From contig NC_051082.1 in the NCBI RefSeq assembly GCF_004664715.2, forward strand, positions 5,199,848-5,263,847: a stretch of DNA of 64,000 bases. Reading direction: 5' to 3'. This stretch comes from Peromyscus leucopus (lineage: Eukaryota > Chordata > Mammalia > Rodentia > Cricetidae). Shown in pieces: positions 21,201 through 32,195 of the stretch (positions are counted from its first letter, which is position 1; each line of letters begins with the position of its first letter). The position numbers and the translations under genes were made by a program. The notes under the pieces are model-generated. The model worked only from the letters and a program-made list of their open reading frames with translations. It had not been told where the DNA came from and did not search any database.

Positions 21201-23272
21201 CCCTGCACAGCTGCATCCTGGGCCACGCCTGCACAGCTGCATCCTGGGGCACCCCCGCACAGCTGCATCCTGGGGCACCCCCGCACAGCTGCATCCTGGG
21301 GCACCCCCGCACAGCTGCACCCCCGCACAGCTGGATCCTGGGCCACCCCCACACAGCTGCATCCTGGGGTAGCCCCCGCACAGCTGCATCCTGGGGTACC
21401 CCTGCACAGCTGCATCCTGGGGCACCCCCGCACAGCTGCATCCCCGCACAGCTGCATCCCTGCACAGCTGCATCCTGGGCCACCCCCCCAGCTGCATCCT
21501 GGGGCACCCCCCCAGCTGCATCCTGGGGCACCCCCGCACAGCTGCACCCCTCCACAGCTGCATCCCCACACAGCTGCGTCCTGGGGCACTCTCTCTGGCA
21601 GCATTGTTGGCGTGAGCAGCTGGGCAGGGGTGCTGCTGCTGCTGCTGGGCTCCTGAGGTGAAGGCAGACTGGGGTGGAGGAGACAGGAGTCTGCAGACCT
21701 GGGGACAGAGGGAGTGATGGCCTGGTTTCCATCACTGAGCAGACTGGCTGGAGGGTGCTAGGCCTGTTACTGATAGCGTTTATCATCCCAGCAGTGTTTG
21801 TAGGAGTTAGGTTCTCTCACTTGATGTAGCTTCTTAAGTCTGGAAACGGCCAGGAGCAGTTTCCAGGGGAGATGGGATCAGCCGGTAAAGGTGTTTGCTG
21901 CCAAACCTGGTGACCAGAGTTTCACCCCAGGACCAACATGGTGGACGGAGAGAACCAACTGCCACAAGTTGTCCTCTGACAGGCACACGCACACACACGC
22001 GCATATGCACAAAATGTAAAAAATAAGAAACCTGGGTGGAGTGGTTCACTTTTTGTTTGTTTGTTTTGTTTTGAGACAGGGTCTTACTATGTAGCCCTGG
22101 CTGGCCTGGAACTCATTATGTAGACCAAGCTGACCTTGAACTCACAGAGATCCACCTGCCTCTGCTTCCTAAGTTCTGGGGTTAAAGGCTCTGCACGACA
22201 CCATCCACCAGGCTCTGGTTCACTCCTTTAATCTCAGCACTGGGGAGGCAGAGGCAGACGGGTCTCTGCGTTCAAGGCCAGCCTGGTCTAAAGCTGCTCC
22301 TTTGTAAAGGAAGTTTTGGTGAGCCGAGCTTGGGGCTGGCTCTGCTTCTTACCCAGCTGTCTCCTGAGCTCTCCTTTCAAAACTCAGTTCCTTTTCCGAG
22401 TCTGCTGAGAAATGCCTCCTGCTTACCCGGGGCTCCAGGAGCGAGCTTTGGCCCTTCTGTTCGAGGTGTGAACTGGGCTTAGAAGCGGCTGGTCCTTTGG
22501 TTTCCTACCTGCCGAGTGTTCAGATTGGTTTTGTTGCTGATTTTATGGATTATTGTGTGTGAGGGGTACAAGTGTGCCGTGGCGACTGTGGAGGTCAGAG
22601 GACAACTTTTTTGAGTCATTTCTCCCCTCCCGCCTCGCTGAGGCAGGGTTTGTCTTGTTTATGCCGCTTGGCCGAGCACTCCAAGCTAGCTGGCCCTGGA
22701 GCATCTGGGTTTCTAGGCGTTCTCCGTTTCTGCCTCCCATCTTAGCACAGAGGTGCTGGGACCACACACGCATGCCACCACATCCTGCTTTTTCCACAGA
22801 TGGCTCCAGAGGCTGAGCTCAGGTTTGCAGGCTGCGCCCTCACTCACAGTGTTCTCGTTGGGGCCGCCTTACACTCGAAGTTCACAGAGAGAGTCATGGT
22901 CCGGTTCCAGCAGAGGGCACAGACAGGAGCACGTCACCTCAGTCTCACATAGCCCACCGGGAAGTTAATCTTCTCTCTTTCTCACCCTCAGATTGAGTTG
23001 GACCTTCACAAGAAGCACGTGATAGATTCCTGGGCAACACAGAAAGAAGAAAAAAAACAGGTGTGTGATGGGTGCCCCTTGCATGCTGTGCCGTGGCTCC
23101 TCCCCCACCGACCACTGTGTCTTGTTTCTGCTCTTGGCTGGATGAGCAGGCACATGCAGCCTGAACGTTAGCTTTGTGTGTGCCTACGTGCATGTTCATG
23201 CATGTGTCTGTGTGTACAGGTGTGTGCATGCAGGTGTGCATGTGTATGCAGGTATGCACATGGGTGTGTGTC

Positions 23273-23321
<49 letters not shown>

Positions 23322-23390
23322 ATTGGCGGGTGGGTTTAACAGGTGTGGGTGGGTGTGTGCAGGTGTGTGCATGGGTGGGTGGATATGCAG

Positions 23391-23422
<32 letters not shown>

Positions 23423-26400
23423 ATGGGTGGGTGGGTGTATGCATGCAGGTGTGGGTAGGTATGTAGGTGTGTGCGTGTGCATGTGGCAGTCAGTGCATAA
23501 CCTCAGGTGATGGTCCTCAGGAGCCAGCCACCTTTTTTTGAGATAGGGCCTCTCAGTGGCCTGTAGCTTTCCCAAGTAGACTACTGGGGACCTATAGGGA
23601 CTCACCAGTTTCCACTTTCCGGGATTGAGCTGTAAGCATGTGTCACTTTGTCCGCTTTTTTTAATTAAAAAATTTAGAAAAGTTTTTTTTCTGTGTATGG
23701 GTGTTTTGCCTGCTCTGTCTGTATACTTCAAGCATGTCTGGTGCCTGTGGAGGCAGGAACAGGGTGTTGAATCCTCTGGAACTGGAATTATGGACAGCTG
23801 TGACTGCCACGTAGATTCTGGGAATTGAACCCAGGTCCTCTGGGAGAGCAGCCACGGTGCTCTTAACTGGGGAGCCATCTCTCCAGCGCCAAGTTCTCAC
23901 TTGTATTTACTTTTTTTTTTAATGTGTTTGAGTGTGTGCCACGTGTGTACTGGTATCTGAGAGGCCAGATGAGAGCATCAGGTCGCTCGGAGGTGGCGTT
24001 CCAGGTGACCGGGATGCCTGATGCCGGTGCTGGGAACTGAACTCTGGTCGTCCCCTGGCAGAGCAGAGGAGTCCCTACTGCCAAGCTGTCTCAGCCCTGG
24101 GTCATCGCAGCCCCTCTGGGGATGAGTCCACAGCACGCACGGGTCACTTTGCGTTCATTGTGTTCTCTTGTGGAGGGGAGAGAGCCTGACGTGGAGAGCT
24201 CTAGGTCCCTGCTGGAGAAGGGGCTCCAGGCGGAGCTTACCGGGGCCCTGCGGCCGGCTGGAGGCCAGCCGGGAGCTGAGTCTCTGCTGGCTGTGTGTTG
24301 AGAGTGTTGCCCTCTGGTAGCAAGAAGCCACGGAGCAGCAGGAGAAGAAGCGGTTTGAAAATGAGTATGAAGCAGCGCGCAGGGAGGCGATGGAGCGGCT
24401 GAGAGCGGAGGCGGAGCGGAGGCAGCAGGAAGATAAACTGCAGGCCGAGGCGCTGTGCCAGCAGATGGAGGAGCTCAAGCAGAAGGAGATGGAGGTGAGG
24501 GGGAGCCCTCCAGGCCCGAGGCAGCCATTCCGAGGCCAGCGGGGTGGGGGTTCCATGGACGGGTCCCCGTTCTCAGAGCTGGGTGCTCCCCTCTCGTGTG
24601 TGCCCTGTCCCAGCTCTGCTGTGCTCCTCCACGTGTGCTCAGACCTCGGGACATTAATGGTCTAGAGACACACCTGTCCACTGGGATCCCGGGTTTTCCC
24701 GTGGGACATGCTCCAGCACACTGTTCCACTAGTAGCAGGTTTGGGTCTCAGGGTGTCAGCCATGAGGTGGTCCAGGAGGCTGTCTTCGAGAACGCTGGCT
24801 TCCTGAGAGGACTGAGTCTCTGTCCAGATGGAGAGGGGCTTCGCCTCTTTGGTCTCTGTCTGTTTCCCTTTTCCCTAGCCCCATAGTTTCAATAGCTAGA
24901 AACTGAGTGCCTCTCACTAATTCTAGATACTAGGAGATAGGGCCTGAGCAAGGCTTCTGTGTTGGCTGAGGAAACAGAAGTTTAGTCAGAGCAGGTGTGG
25001 GCCAGCACAGGGAGTCAGTCTCCCGGGCTGGGCCAGGCTTGTAGGAATAGTTCAGTTGAGGTGGGACTCAGAATCCCATGGAGGAGGCCAGGCTGTGCTC
25101 ATGTGGAGCCCGCCAGAGATGGAGATGACGCGTGAGGACAGTGATTGCCCATCTTACCGGGTTCCCGATGTCACCGCAGGCAACCAAGCTGAAGAAGGAA
25201 CAGGAGAACCTGCTGAAGCAGCGCTGGGAGCTGGAGAAGCTGGAGGAGGAGAGGAAGCAGATGGCCGCCCTCCGGCGCAAGGCCGAGCTGGGGTGCGTGG
25301 GAAGCCTCTTGCCCTCTCAGACTCCCATGGGGTCTCCCCAGAACCAAAGGGGGTGTGGCCTGTGTGGAGCAGTTGTTGGTCCTGCGGCCCTGAAGCCTCT
25401 TGCTCCCCATCTTTAGGCGCTTCCTGAGACATCAGTACAATGCGCAGCTGCACAGGCGGACCCAGCAGATCCAGGAGGAACTGGTGAGTGAGCCCACATC
25501 CCATCCCGGCAGTTTCCATCCTTTGGAAACGGTATTTTCACCGCTCAGGACCTGAGTGCATCCTCAGGAGAATTAAAACACAAAGGGGAGCAGAGAGATG
25601 CCAGTGGACGGTACAGAGGAGTCGAGGAATTTGCAGGTGTGGGGTTACACTTGACAAAGCAGTCAGTGCTGTTCTGTACCTGAACTGTGAGGGCACGGGG
25701 CAGCTCCACGGCAGACTCCATTGGTACTGGTTTTTGGTTGTTCATTTTAGAGACTCACAGGGTCTCACTGTGTAGCCCTGGCAGGCCAGGAATAGCTGTG
25801 AGGCCACCAGGCTGGCCTCAGATTCACAGGGATCTATCTGCTTCTGCTTCTCAAGCGCTGGGATTAAAGTCCTGCACCACCACATCTGGTTCTTAGGGAT
25901 TCATTTAGAAAAATAATAAATTTTGGGGACTGGAGAGGTGGCCCAGTGGTTAAGGTCACTTGTTGCTCTTGCAGAGGACCTGGGTTTGGTTCCTAGCAGC
26001 CACAGGGTGCTAAAGGGACCTGACGTCCTCTTCTGACCTCTGTAAGCAGCAGGCACACATGTGGTGCACACAGATGCAGTCAGAACACTCACACATAGAA
26101 AGGAAATTTTTTTTTTTTTTTTTGGTTTTTCGAGACAGGGTTTCTCTGTGTAGCTTTGCGCCTTTCCTGGAACTCACTTGGTAGCCCAGGCTGGCCTCGA
26201 ACTCACAGAGATCCGCCTGGCTCTGCCTCCCGAGTGCTGGGATTAAAGGCGTGCGCCACCACCGCCCGGCTAGAAAGGAAATTTAAGCTGTATTGTTTGC
26301 AGGGGAGGGTATGCATGTGCCACAGTGTGCACATGAAGGTCAGGGGTCAACTTTCGGGGGCAGTTTGTCCCTCCTCCTGTGAGTTTTGGGGATTGAACTC

Positions 26401-29400
26401 AGGTTGTCAGGTTTATGTGGCAAATGCTTTTCCCCGCGGAGCCGTCTCTCGGCCCATTCCTTAGGTATTCTTGATGGGAAAAACGATGCCGGTGCTGCGG
26501 GTGTGAATAGGCCTAACGAGCAGTCCTTTCTCGCTGTGGGCAGTGCCGGGGTGCCCGGTTCTGCCTCACTGAGGCACACGGCGAGGTCCCCCATCTCCAG
26601 AGATGGCTGCTGAGCTGCACACTCTCCTGACTTGTTTGCCACACACCACAGAGGGCGGGTTCCCTCCTGTGCTCACCTCCCAGTGCCTTGTTTGGGTGTG
26701 AAAGACAAGTGTACGCCGCTCGGCTTCTTAGTGGAGCTGCTTGGTGTTCCTGTCACAGCTCTGATGAGCTTGTGAATGAGCACAGTCAGGTTCCTGACTG
26801 TCTGCCTCCTTTGGTCACATTGGTGGTCTGGTGCCACTGTTCTGCCCTCGCCCCTGCCTGGGTTCCCCTGCCTCCACCCCTGGGTTCTCCTCCCCTCTCC
26901 CCCGGGTTCCCCTGCCCCCGCCCCTGGGTTCCCCTGCCCCCGCCCCTGGGTTCCCCTGACCCCGCCCCTGGGCTCCCCCGCCCCCCCCCCTGGGTTCCCC
27001 TGCCCCCGCCCCCGGGTTCCCCTGCCCCTCTTACTGTAGTGTGGAGTTCTGTAGACATAGATAAAGGTCACTTTCTGCCAGCTGGCATTTGGTGATTTCT
27101 CGTTTTCCTCCGCATTTACAGTAAAGCTGTGGTGAGTAGTTTGTGTATGTATCTGTGTTGACACTGCTGTGACCTCTTCAAAGCTAGTGTTCTAAAATGT
27201 GTCATACATATCCAGGGCCACGTATGTGCCTGTGGCGGCGCAGGTGGCAGGAGGGGTCACTTGCTTTAGTGAGAAGCTTCTGGGCCGGTGCAGTGTCTAC
27301 AGCGGACCTTTGTGGTTACCCAGAAGCAGTCCAGCCCCTTCCCTCTGTCCTGAGAATGCTTCAGGCCCTACATGGCCGTGTCTGAGACACACAGAAGCAG
27401 CTGTGTAGGGAGGTGGGCTCCTCTGTCTGACCTCCACGCCCCCCCTCTAGGAGGCAGACGGGCGGATCCTGCAGGCGCTCCTGGAGAAGGAAGGCGAGCT
27501 GCAGCGTGTCGAGCTGGCCAGGCGGGAGCAGGCCCTGGCCGATGCAGCCTGGATGAAGCAGGTCATCGAGGAGCAGCTGCAGCTCGAGAAAGCTCGGGAG
27601 GCAGAGCTGCAGCTGCTGCTGAGGTGAGGGGCAGCTGCTGGCCTCTGCTCTGGTTCTGTGAGGTGCCCTCAGGTCACTGGGCAGGCCACTTTTGTTCTGA
27701 AACATCTGTCCTTGTAACTCATCATCCCTAGGGACCTTGTCTTTGCTAGTAGGTTGGGGTAGTGACCTCACGTTATTCACGGTGGAAGTCTTTATGGTTC
27801 AGAGTAATAATGCGTTCACCTAAAGTCTTTAAACCACGTGACGAGACTGTTCCCATCAGTTTAATTTTTCTAAGCTCTGTAAAAACCAGCCTGGATCCCA
27901 ATGTGCTCCTGAAGACAGTCCCACCATGTTGCCTTGGCTGGTCCCCGCTCCTGAGCTCCTCAGGGCCCAGGGGCTTAGGACTTGGGGCCTAAAAGTCCAG
28001 CTCACAGATGGAAATAGCCAAATAACAGGCAATCCATACTGATATGCAGACACGGTGATTGGTCCCAGACATTCAGCCTAGTGGTGGGTACATGACTTGG
28101 GGAGATCCCAGGAGGTGGCTAGCTGCTGCCAGGTGAGCCGGCAACCATCCTGGGAGGGTGGTGGTCGGCACAGGTTAGTGCTCTCACCCTTCCCATCTCT
28201 GGTCCTGATGGTTTTATTTACCTTAGTGCTAAATGGCTGTGGTACTTTTTTTTTTTTTTTTTTTTAATTTAAGGAGATGAAGTATTAAATGATGACCTAA
28301 AATGCTACCAGAGTGCTGTCCTTAGCCGTCATCGTTGGAGAGCTGGTGTGGATGGGCGTGTCTAGAGCGGGGCAGCTGTGTGTGCCCGCTCTGCCGTCCA
28401 TCCCTGCCTTTGGTGGTGGCGCACAACCTCTGTGTCCCTTTTGTGTTTGTCCAGGGAGGAGGCCAAGGAGATGTGGGAAAGGAGAGAAGCGGAGTGGGCT
28501 CGAGAGCAGAGTGCGAGGGACAGACTGATGAATGAGGTAATTCCAGACATGGTCCCACGGGGATGGGCAGCCCCACCGACTCAGCCTGCTCTGGTTGTCC
28601 TTTTTTTTTTTTTCTTTTTTCCCTGAGGCAGGGTTTCTCTGTGTAGCTTTGCGCCTTTCCTGGGACTCACTCTGTAGCCCAGGCTGGCCTCAAACTCACA
28701 GAGATCCGCCTGCCTCTGCCTCCCGAGTGCTGGGATTAAAGGCGGGCGCCACCACCGCCCGACTCTGGTTGTCTTAAGTAGCATTGAAGTCACTGTGTTA
28801 GTAGCACAGGATTACTAAAAGGATCCCGACGTACAGAAAGAACACGTGGGAAGTCCTCAGTCCTCTCCCCCACAGCCTCCTGCTGCTCTGTGTCCTGGCC
28901 CCAGTGCACGGCCTCTTAACTACATGCGGTTTTCCCCACTGTGCTGTTTATTGATTTCGAGCATTCTCGCTAGCACACCTCAGCTCCTTATCAGTGACAA
29001 CCACACGGCTGCAGCCCGCCCTTCCTCCTCCTCCTCGAGTGGGTATTCTCGGAGGCGCCTTCATGAAGGAGTCCGTGTCCCCTGGGGCCAGCAGCCAGCA
29101 GAGGAGCCAAGTGTGAGGGGTGCAGGGACCTGGCGGGAGGTCCTTGTCAGGTCCTTGTCCTGCACAGACAGCTGTGCTGAGGCGGGCTGGAACGGTGAGC
29201 CCCGTGTTTGGAAATCAGGCCACGCTGGCTGGTCGGTTGGTGCTCACTTGTGTGTAGCAGATTCCCTGTGGGTTTCGAACTTCCTCACTTCAGTTTCCCC
29301 CTGGTGGTGGCCACTTTGTGTCCCCCTCCTGACGGTGCAGGCGTTAGGCATGTCTTGTGGCTTCTTGGTTCCTTGGCTGGGGTTGGGACATCTCAGTGCT

Positions 29401-31817
29401 CTGGGCCAAGGTCCAAGTTCCAAACAGCAGCAGGTGTTTGCTGCTTGGAGCCATCGAGGATGCGTGACTGCATCCTGGCGGCCTGTGGAGAGGCCTCCCC
29501 AGTGTCTCCCCCATGACACTGCTGTGTCCTGTAGGTTGGTGTCCTAGTCAGGGTGTCTAGTGCAGTGATAAAACACATGACCTAAAGCAGCTTGGACAGG
29601 AAAGGGTTATTGAGACTTAAAGCTCTCAGGTCACAGTCTATCACTGAAGGAAGTCAGGGCAGAACCTGGAGGCGGGAGCTGAAGCAGAGGCCATGGCGGG
29701 TGCTGCTCACTGGCTTGTCCCTCCTGACTGGCTTAGCCTGCTTTCTTATACAACTTAGGACCATCTGCCCAGGGCGAGCACCGCCCACAGTGGGCTGGGC
29801 TCTCCCATGCCAATCATTAACCAGGAAAATCCCCCTCTGGCGGCATTTTCAACTGATCGTGGAGCATTGGAAACGGAACTCATCAGGGCGGGTGGCATGG
29901 CTGGGAAGGGCAGTGGCCTACTGGGCCTGTGGTTCGGTCTGCTGCCCGTGTGTGAGGATTAGCCTGGATTGGTACACTGGCTGCGGCCCGTGTGAAGCTT
30001 AGAACGGGTGTCTTAGACTGAAATGCAAACCTTCTTTTCCCCTTGGCCAGGTTCTCATGGGGAGGCAGCAGCAGATACAAGAAAAGATCGAACAGAACCG
30101 GAGGGCACAAGAGGAAACCCTAAAACACAGGGAAAGACTCATCCAGAGTCTGGAGGAGGCAAAGCAGTCAGCTCAGCGTGCAAAGGAGGAGAAAGAGGAG
30201 CTGAAGTCAGCCAGGAAGCAGGAGCTGGAAGCCCAGGTGGGCGCCGAGGGCCAGGGCAGCCTCTGTAGGTCAGGGCCTGGAGGCAGCAGGCTCTGCAGGG
30301 TTCTCGGGACACTGAAGAACAGAGCTCAGAGTTCCATAACTCAGTTCATTCCTCATTCATATCTAAATCCCTTTTGGTTTCTGTAGCAGCCCTGACACTT
30401 CAAAAGAATTATGTGCATGCATGTGTCTGAATGTGGGTTTGTGTACTTGTGTGCAGTGCCCAAGGAGGCCAGTAGAGGGCACTGGATCTCTTGGCGCTAA
30501 GTCACAGGCACGAGAGAGCCACTCACCGGCGGTTGCTGGGAACTGAACTTGGCTCCTTGGGAGAGCAGTTTGTCCTCCCAACTGCTGAGCCGTGGCTCCG
30601 TGGCACAGGCTCCATTCTGGTTCCTTGGTCTCTGTGGGGACCGCGCTGATGTCACGGTTACTTTTTTCTCCTCCGTTGTCCTCCAAACACATGGCTGCAC
30701 CCAGAGCTTCACAAGGTCCACAGTGCCATCTCCAAGGCCTCAGGTTCCCATCCTGGCTGCTGGCATTGGCCTCCTGGCTCAGAGGCAGGGCTCTGCCCCA
30801 CGGGCCTGGTCTCTGGTGACTCTGTTCTTGGTGTTCAGGTCGCGGAGCGCCAGCTCCAGGCGTGGGAAGCAGCCCAGCAGGCGGAGGCGGAAGAGGAGGA
30901 GGTCCAGCGGGCAGATCAGCTCTCGGATGCCCTGTTGCAGCAGGAGGCGAAGGCCATGGCTGAGGAGGGCTACCGGCCCAAGGTAGGCACTTGCCAGGTG
31001 ACTGGCCGCCGCAGCCCCATCCTGGGCTCTCTTGCCCCTCCCTGTGTCTGTCTGTGCGGCTGCTGACGGCCTCCGTGCAGAGGCCGCTCCTTGATTGGAC
31101 CTCAAGTGGTCTGAGTGGCTTTGCTCTGGTTCCCGCCGCTTCAGGCTTTGCAAAGACGGAGAGCCTGACTGCTGATGTTGCCCCTGAAGAATGAAGGCCA
31201 TAGCTAGTGAGAAGTGACCGTGGGACCAGGTGGAGCCAGGTGACCGGGACCTACTTCTCTGTGCCCCCCCCCTTTCCTCTGCTCTTCATCTCTCTCTGTG
31301 CATCCCTATGTGGTGCTCTTGAGTGACTTGTGTGAGCCCTGAGCAGGGCACCGTGGGGGCTGTCGTACCTGTTGGGAGGGACCTGCTGACTAGAGGGTCC
31401 CTCTGCAGCAGCTAGAGGGACTCGGGCCACCTGGCTCCTTGCATTCTGAGGGTTGTGTGCTGGAGAGAGGGCTGACCGCTTCCCTGTCAGAGAGCGAGGG
31501 GCCGGGGTGGACTAAGACTTCAAAGTCAGACCAGGCAGAGGGCTCTGAGTACAGGAGACAGCATTTCCAAAGTCACTGGAGCATGCATCAGGGTGCCGGG
31601 GCCAGGGCTTCACAGAGCACCCAGAGTGTCTCAGGGCCGGTCACAGAGTGCCTCACTCGTGGCTCAGAGTCAGGGCTTTCTCAGCTGTAAGTGAAAAGTA
31701 ACTCGTGTGCTCCTACTAGAGCGAGAGGTCAGTTCCCAGAGTTCCACACTGCTGACCCGATAAATCATATGCTTGCTTTCTCAGCCTTATGGACACCCCA
31801 GAATTGCCTGGGACTGA
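18047..31817 (+). CDS. TCHP: TCHP, trichoplein (complete; 12 coding exons, 500 residues)
   Basis: Joined exons: 18047-18240, 18566-18776, 20306-20362, 22992-23060, 24321-24494, 25180-25292, 25417-25483, 27451-27623, 28455-28536, 30051-30236, 30839-30982 and 31785-31817. They total 1503 bases, in frame, 500 codons plus TGA; the human protein is 498 residues. Trichoplein binds keratin filaments at desmosomes, sits at mother-centriole appendages with ninein where it activates Aurora A and holds back ciliation, and has also been reported at mitochondria. The protein starts [10 protein letters not shown] and is then almost entirely charged coiled coil rich in Glu, Arg, Lys, Gln and Leu. The trichohyalin/plectin-homology segment covers roughly residues 260-430. 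It ends [10 protein letters not shown]. All residues match the family with scattered substitutions and no stop or frameshift. One intron (after 18240) has a GC donor. Confidence 0.96.
18566..18776 (+). CDS. TCHP: TCHP coding exon 2 (residues 65-135)
   Basis: Acceptor CTTACCTAG, then the codon-completing C and ATGCATGCG (MHA). It encodes a long Glu/Arg/Leu-rich helix ending EEQRKL. The donor is CTG|GTACCT; phase 0 at its end. Confidence 0.95.
18777..20305. other. TCHP: TCHP intron with B1 copies and CT-rich repeat
   Basis: Holds an old antisense B1 (about 19193-19315), a CCTT/CTCC-rich tract (19585-19670) and a fresher antisense B1 (19670-19785). The rest is unique-looking. Confidence 0.75.
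20306..20362 (+). CDS. TCHP: TCHP coding exon 3 (residues 136-154)
   Basis: Acceptor TTTTCTCCATAG; 57 bases encode [19 protein letters not shown], a strongly conserved segment. The donor is GAG|GTGAGA, phase 0. Confidence 0.96.
20420..20743 (-). repeat. B2 and B1 SINEs (antisense) in a TCHP intron
   Basis: B2 complement (20420-20589, ending GAGCCATCTCTCCAGCCCC) directly followed by a B1 complement (20592-20743, TTTTTTCGAGACAGGGTTTC to ATCGCTTGGC). Confidence 0.93.
21180..21590. repeat. 26-bp minisatellite in a TCHP intron
   Basis: About 410 bases of the unit CACAGCTGCATCCTGGGGCA plus CCCCCG, with shorter variants that lack the CCTGGGGCAC part (CACAGCTGCATCCCCG). Because 26 is not a multiple of three and the unit lacks stop codons, all frames stay open on both strands, producing long false open frames (up to about 220 codons). 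Confidence 0.95.
21870..22300. repeat. SINE cluster in a TCHP intron
   Basis: A diverged B2-like sense element (about 21870-22030, ending GCACAAAATGTAAAAAATAA), an antisense B1 (22056-22213) and a partial sense B1 (about 22215-22292). Confidence 0.8.
22992..23060 (+). CDS. TCHP: TCHP coding exon 4 (residues 155-177)
   Basis: Acceptor CTCACCCTCAG; 69 bases encode [14 protein letters not shown] followed by a Lys/Glu-rich end (KEEKKQ). The donor is CAG|GTGTGT, phase 0. Confidence 0.95.
23165..23480. repeat. TG-rich microsatellite tract in a TCHP intron
   Basis: Two pure TG runs (about 23279-23319 and 23392-23420) embedded in TGTGCATG, GGTGGGTG and GCAGGTGTG words, starting about 105 bases after the exon 4 donor. 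Confidence 0.93.
23680..24095 (-). repeat. B2 and B3-like SINEs (antisense) in a TCHP intron
   Basis: A B2 complement (23690-23888, ending GGAGCCATCTCTCCAGCGCC) followed by a B3-like complement (about 23910-24095, CTGGGAACTGAACTCTGGTC, CCAAGCTGTCTCAGCCC). Confidence 0.82.
24321..24494 (+). CDS. TCHP: TCHP coding exon 5 (residues 178-235)
   Basis: Acceptor CCCTCTGGTAG; 174 bases encode [20 protein letters not shown] through [10 protein letters not shown], continuous coiled coil. The donor is GAG|GTGAGG, phase 0. Confidence 0.96.
25180..25292 (+). CDS. TCHP: TCHP coding exon 6 (residues 236-272)
   Basis: Acceptor GATGTCACCGCAG; encodes [20 protein letters not shown] through RKAEL plus two bases of a glycine codon. 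The donor is GG|GTGCGT. Confidence 0.95.
25417..25483 (+). CDS. TCHP: TCHP coding exon 7 (residues 273-295)
   Basis: Acceptor CCCCATCTTTAG after a short 124-base intron. It completes the glycine codon and encodes [20 protein letters not shown] ending EEL. The donor is CTG|GTGAGT, phase 0. Confidence 0.96.
25738..26275. repeat. SINE cluster: B1 (antisense), B2 (sense), B1 (antisense)
   Basis: Antisense B1 at about 25745-25893, sense B2 at 25926-26108 (GGGGACTGGAGAGGTGGCCC) and a nearly intact cricetid-type antisense B1 at 26108-26272 (TAGCTTTGCGCCTTTCCTGG). The AGAAAGGAAATTT word flanking the last B1 on both sides (about 26097 and 26272) looks like its target-site duplication. Confidence 0.92.
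26852..27030. repeat. 22-bp C-rich minisatellite in a TCHP intron
   Basis: About eight imperfect copies of CCCCTGGGTTCCCCTGCCCC plus CG. It lies 420 bases upstream of coding exon 8 and leaves frames open on both strands. Confidence 0.93.
27451..27623 (+). CDS. TCHP: TCHP coding exon 8 (residues 296-352)
   Basis: Acceptor CGCCCCCCCTCTAG; encodes [20 protein letters not shown] through AELQLLL plus AG of an arginine codon. The donor is AG|GTGAGG. Confidence 0.96.
28455..28536 (+). CDS. TCHP: TCHP coding exon 9 (residues 353-380)
   Basis: Acceptor TTTGTGTTTGTCCAG; completes the arginine codon and encodes [20 protein letters not shown] then RDRLMNE. The donor is GAG|GTAATT, phase 0. Confidence 0.96.
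28600..28764 (-). repeat. B1 SINE (antisense) in a TCHP intron
   Basis: Poly-T lead, then GCAGGGTTTCTCTGTGTAGC, TTTGCGCCTTTCCTGGGACT and GCGCCACCACCGCCCGAC; 64 bases downstream of the coding exon 9 donor. Confidence 0.93.
30051..30236 (+). CDS. TCHP: TCHP coding exon 10 (residues 381-442)
   Basis: Acceptor CCCCTTGGCCAG; encodes [20 protein letters not shown] through [10 protein letters not shown], the end of the trichohyalin/plectin-homology helix. The donor is CAG|GTGGGC, phase 0. Confidence 0.96.
30407..30602 (-). repeat. B2 SINE (antisense) in a TCHP intron
   Basis: GTGCATGCATGTGTCTGAAT, GAGGCCAGTAGAGGGCACTG, GGTTGCTGGGAACTGAACTT and AACTGCTGAGCCGTGGCTCC. Confidence 0.88.
30839..30982 (+). 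CDS. TCHP: TCHP coding exon 11 (residues 443-490)
   Basis: Acceptor CTTGGTGTTCAG; encodes [20 protein letters not shown] through MAEEGYRPK with a Glu run in the middle. The donor is AAG|GTAGGC, phase 0. Confidence 0.96.
31785..31817 (+). CDS. TCHP: TCHP last coding exon (residues 491-500 and stop)
   Basis: Acceptor TTGCTTTCTCAG; 33 bases encode [10 protein letters not shown] and TGA, matching the short conserved C-terminus of trichoplein. Confidence 0.95.
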   Translation, partial: PYGHPRIAWD

Positions 31818-32195
31818 CGTTGAGCACAGAGGAGCATGCCGGACTTGATAGACAGCTCCAGACATCTGCACAGTGCTTGTTCTGGCCAGGGCTCAGGGCA
31901 GGACATCGTGGTCCAGCGGGATGTGAAGATGCCATAGGTGCCCGGTGAGATGCCATAGGCGCCCGGTGAGAGCCCTCCCTGCCTTCCTCACCCAGACCCA
32001 CGTTTGCAGCACTGTCCAGAGGTCGTCCATGCTTTCTACATAGACTTCAGAGCTACCGAGAACAAGTTGTATTCCCGGCACAGGATATGTAGGTTCCCTG
32101 TACATGTCAGCTCTAGGGAGGACCAGTCACAGAGAGGAGGGACCTTTCGGGTTTTAAAGTTGCCATTTAATAAGTTATTCTATTGAAGGCAGACT
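31818..32195 (+). other. TCHP: TCHP 3' UTR (minimum extent)
   Basis: Sequence after the stop codon without SINE insertions. It contains a 21-base tandem duplication (31928-31969). The end is placed just after the candidate polyadenylation signal and is uncertain. Confidence 0.55.
32169..32174 (+). terminator. TCHP: Candidate TCHP polyadenylation signal, AATAAG variant
   Basis: TTTAATAAGTTATTCTATTG is the best poly(A)-signal-like site downstream of the stop codon. The last base departs from AATAAA. No canonical AATAAA was noticed between the stop and 32200. Confidence 0.4.

Noticed and set aside
20904..21786. Long open frames (over 200 codons) on both strands at 21.1-21.8 kb
   Set aside because: They come from a 26-bp repeat without stop codons; the predicted chains are pure repeats and lie inside a TCHP intron.
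23174..23466. Cys/Val- and His/Thr-rich open frames at 23.2-23.5 kb
   Set aside because: Translation of TG/CA microsatellites within a TCHP intron.
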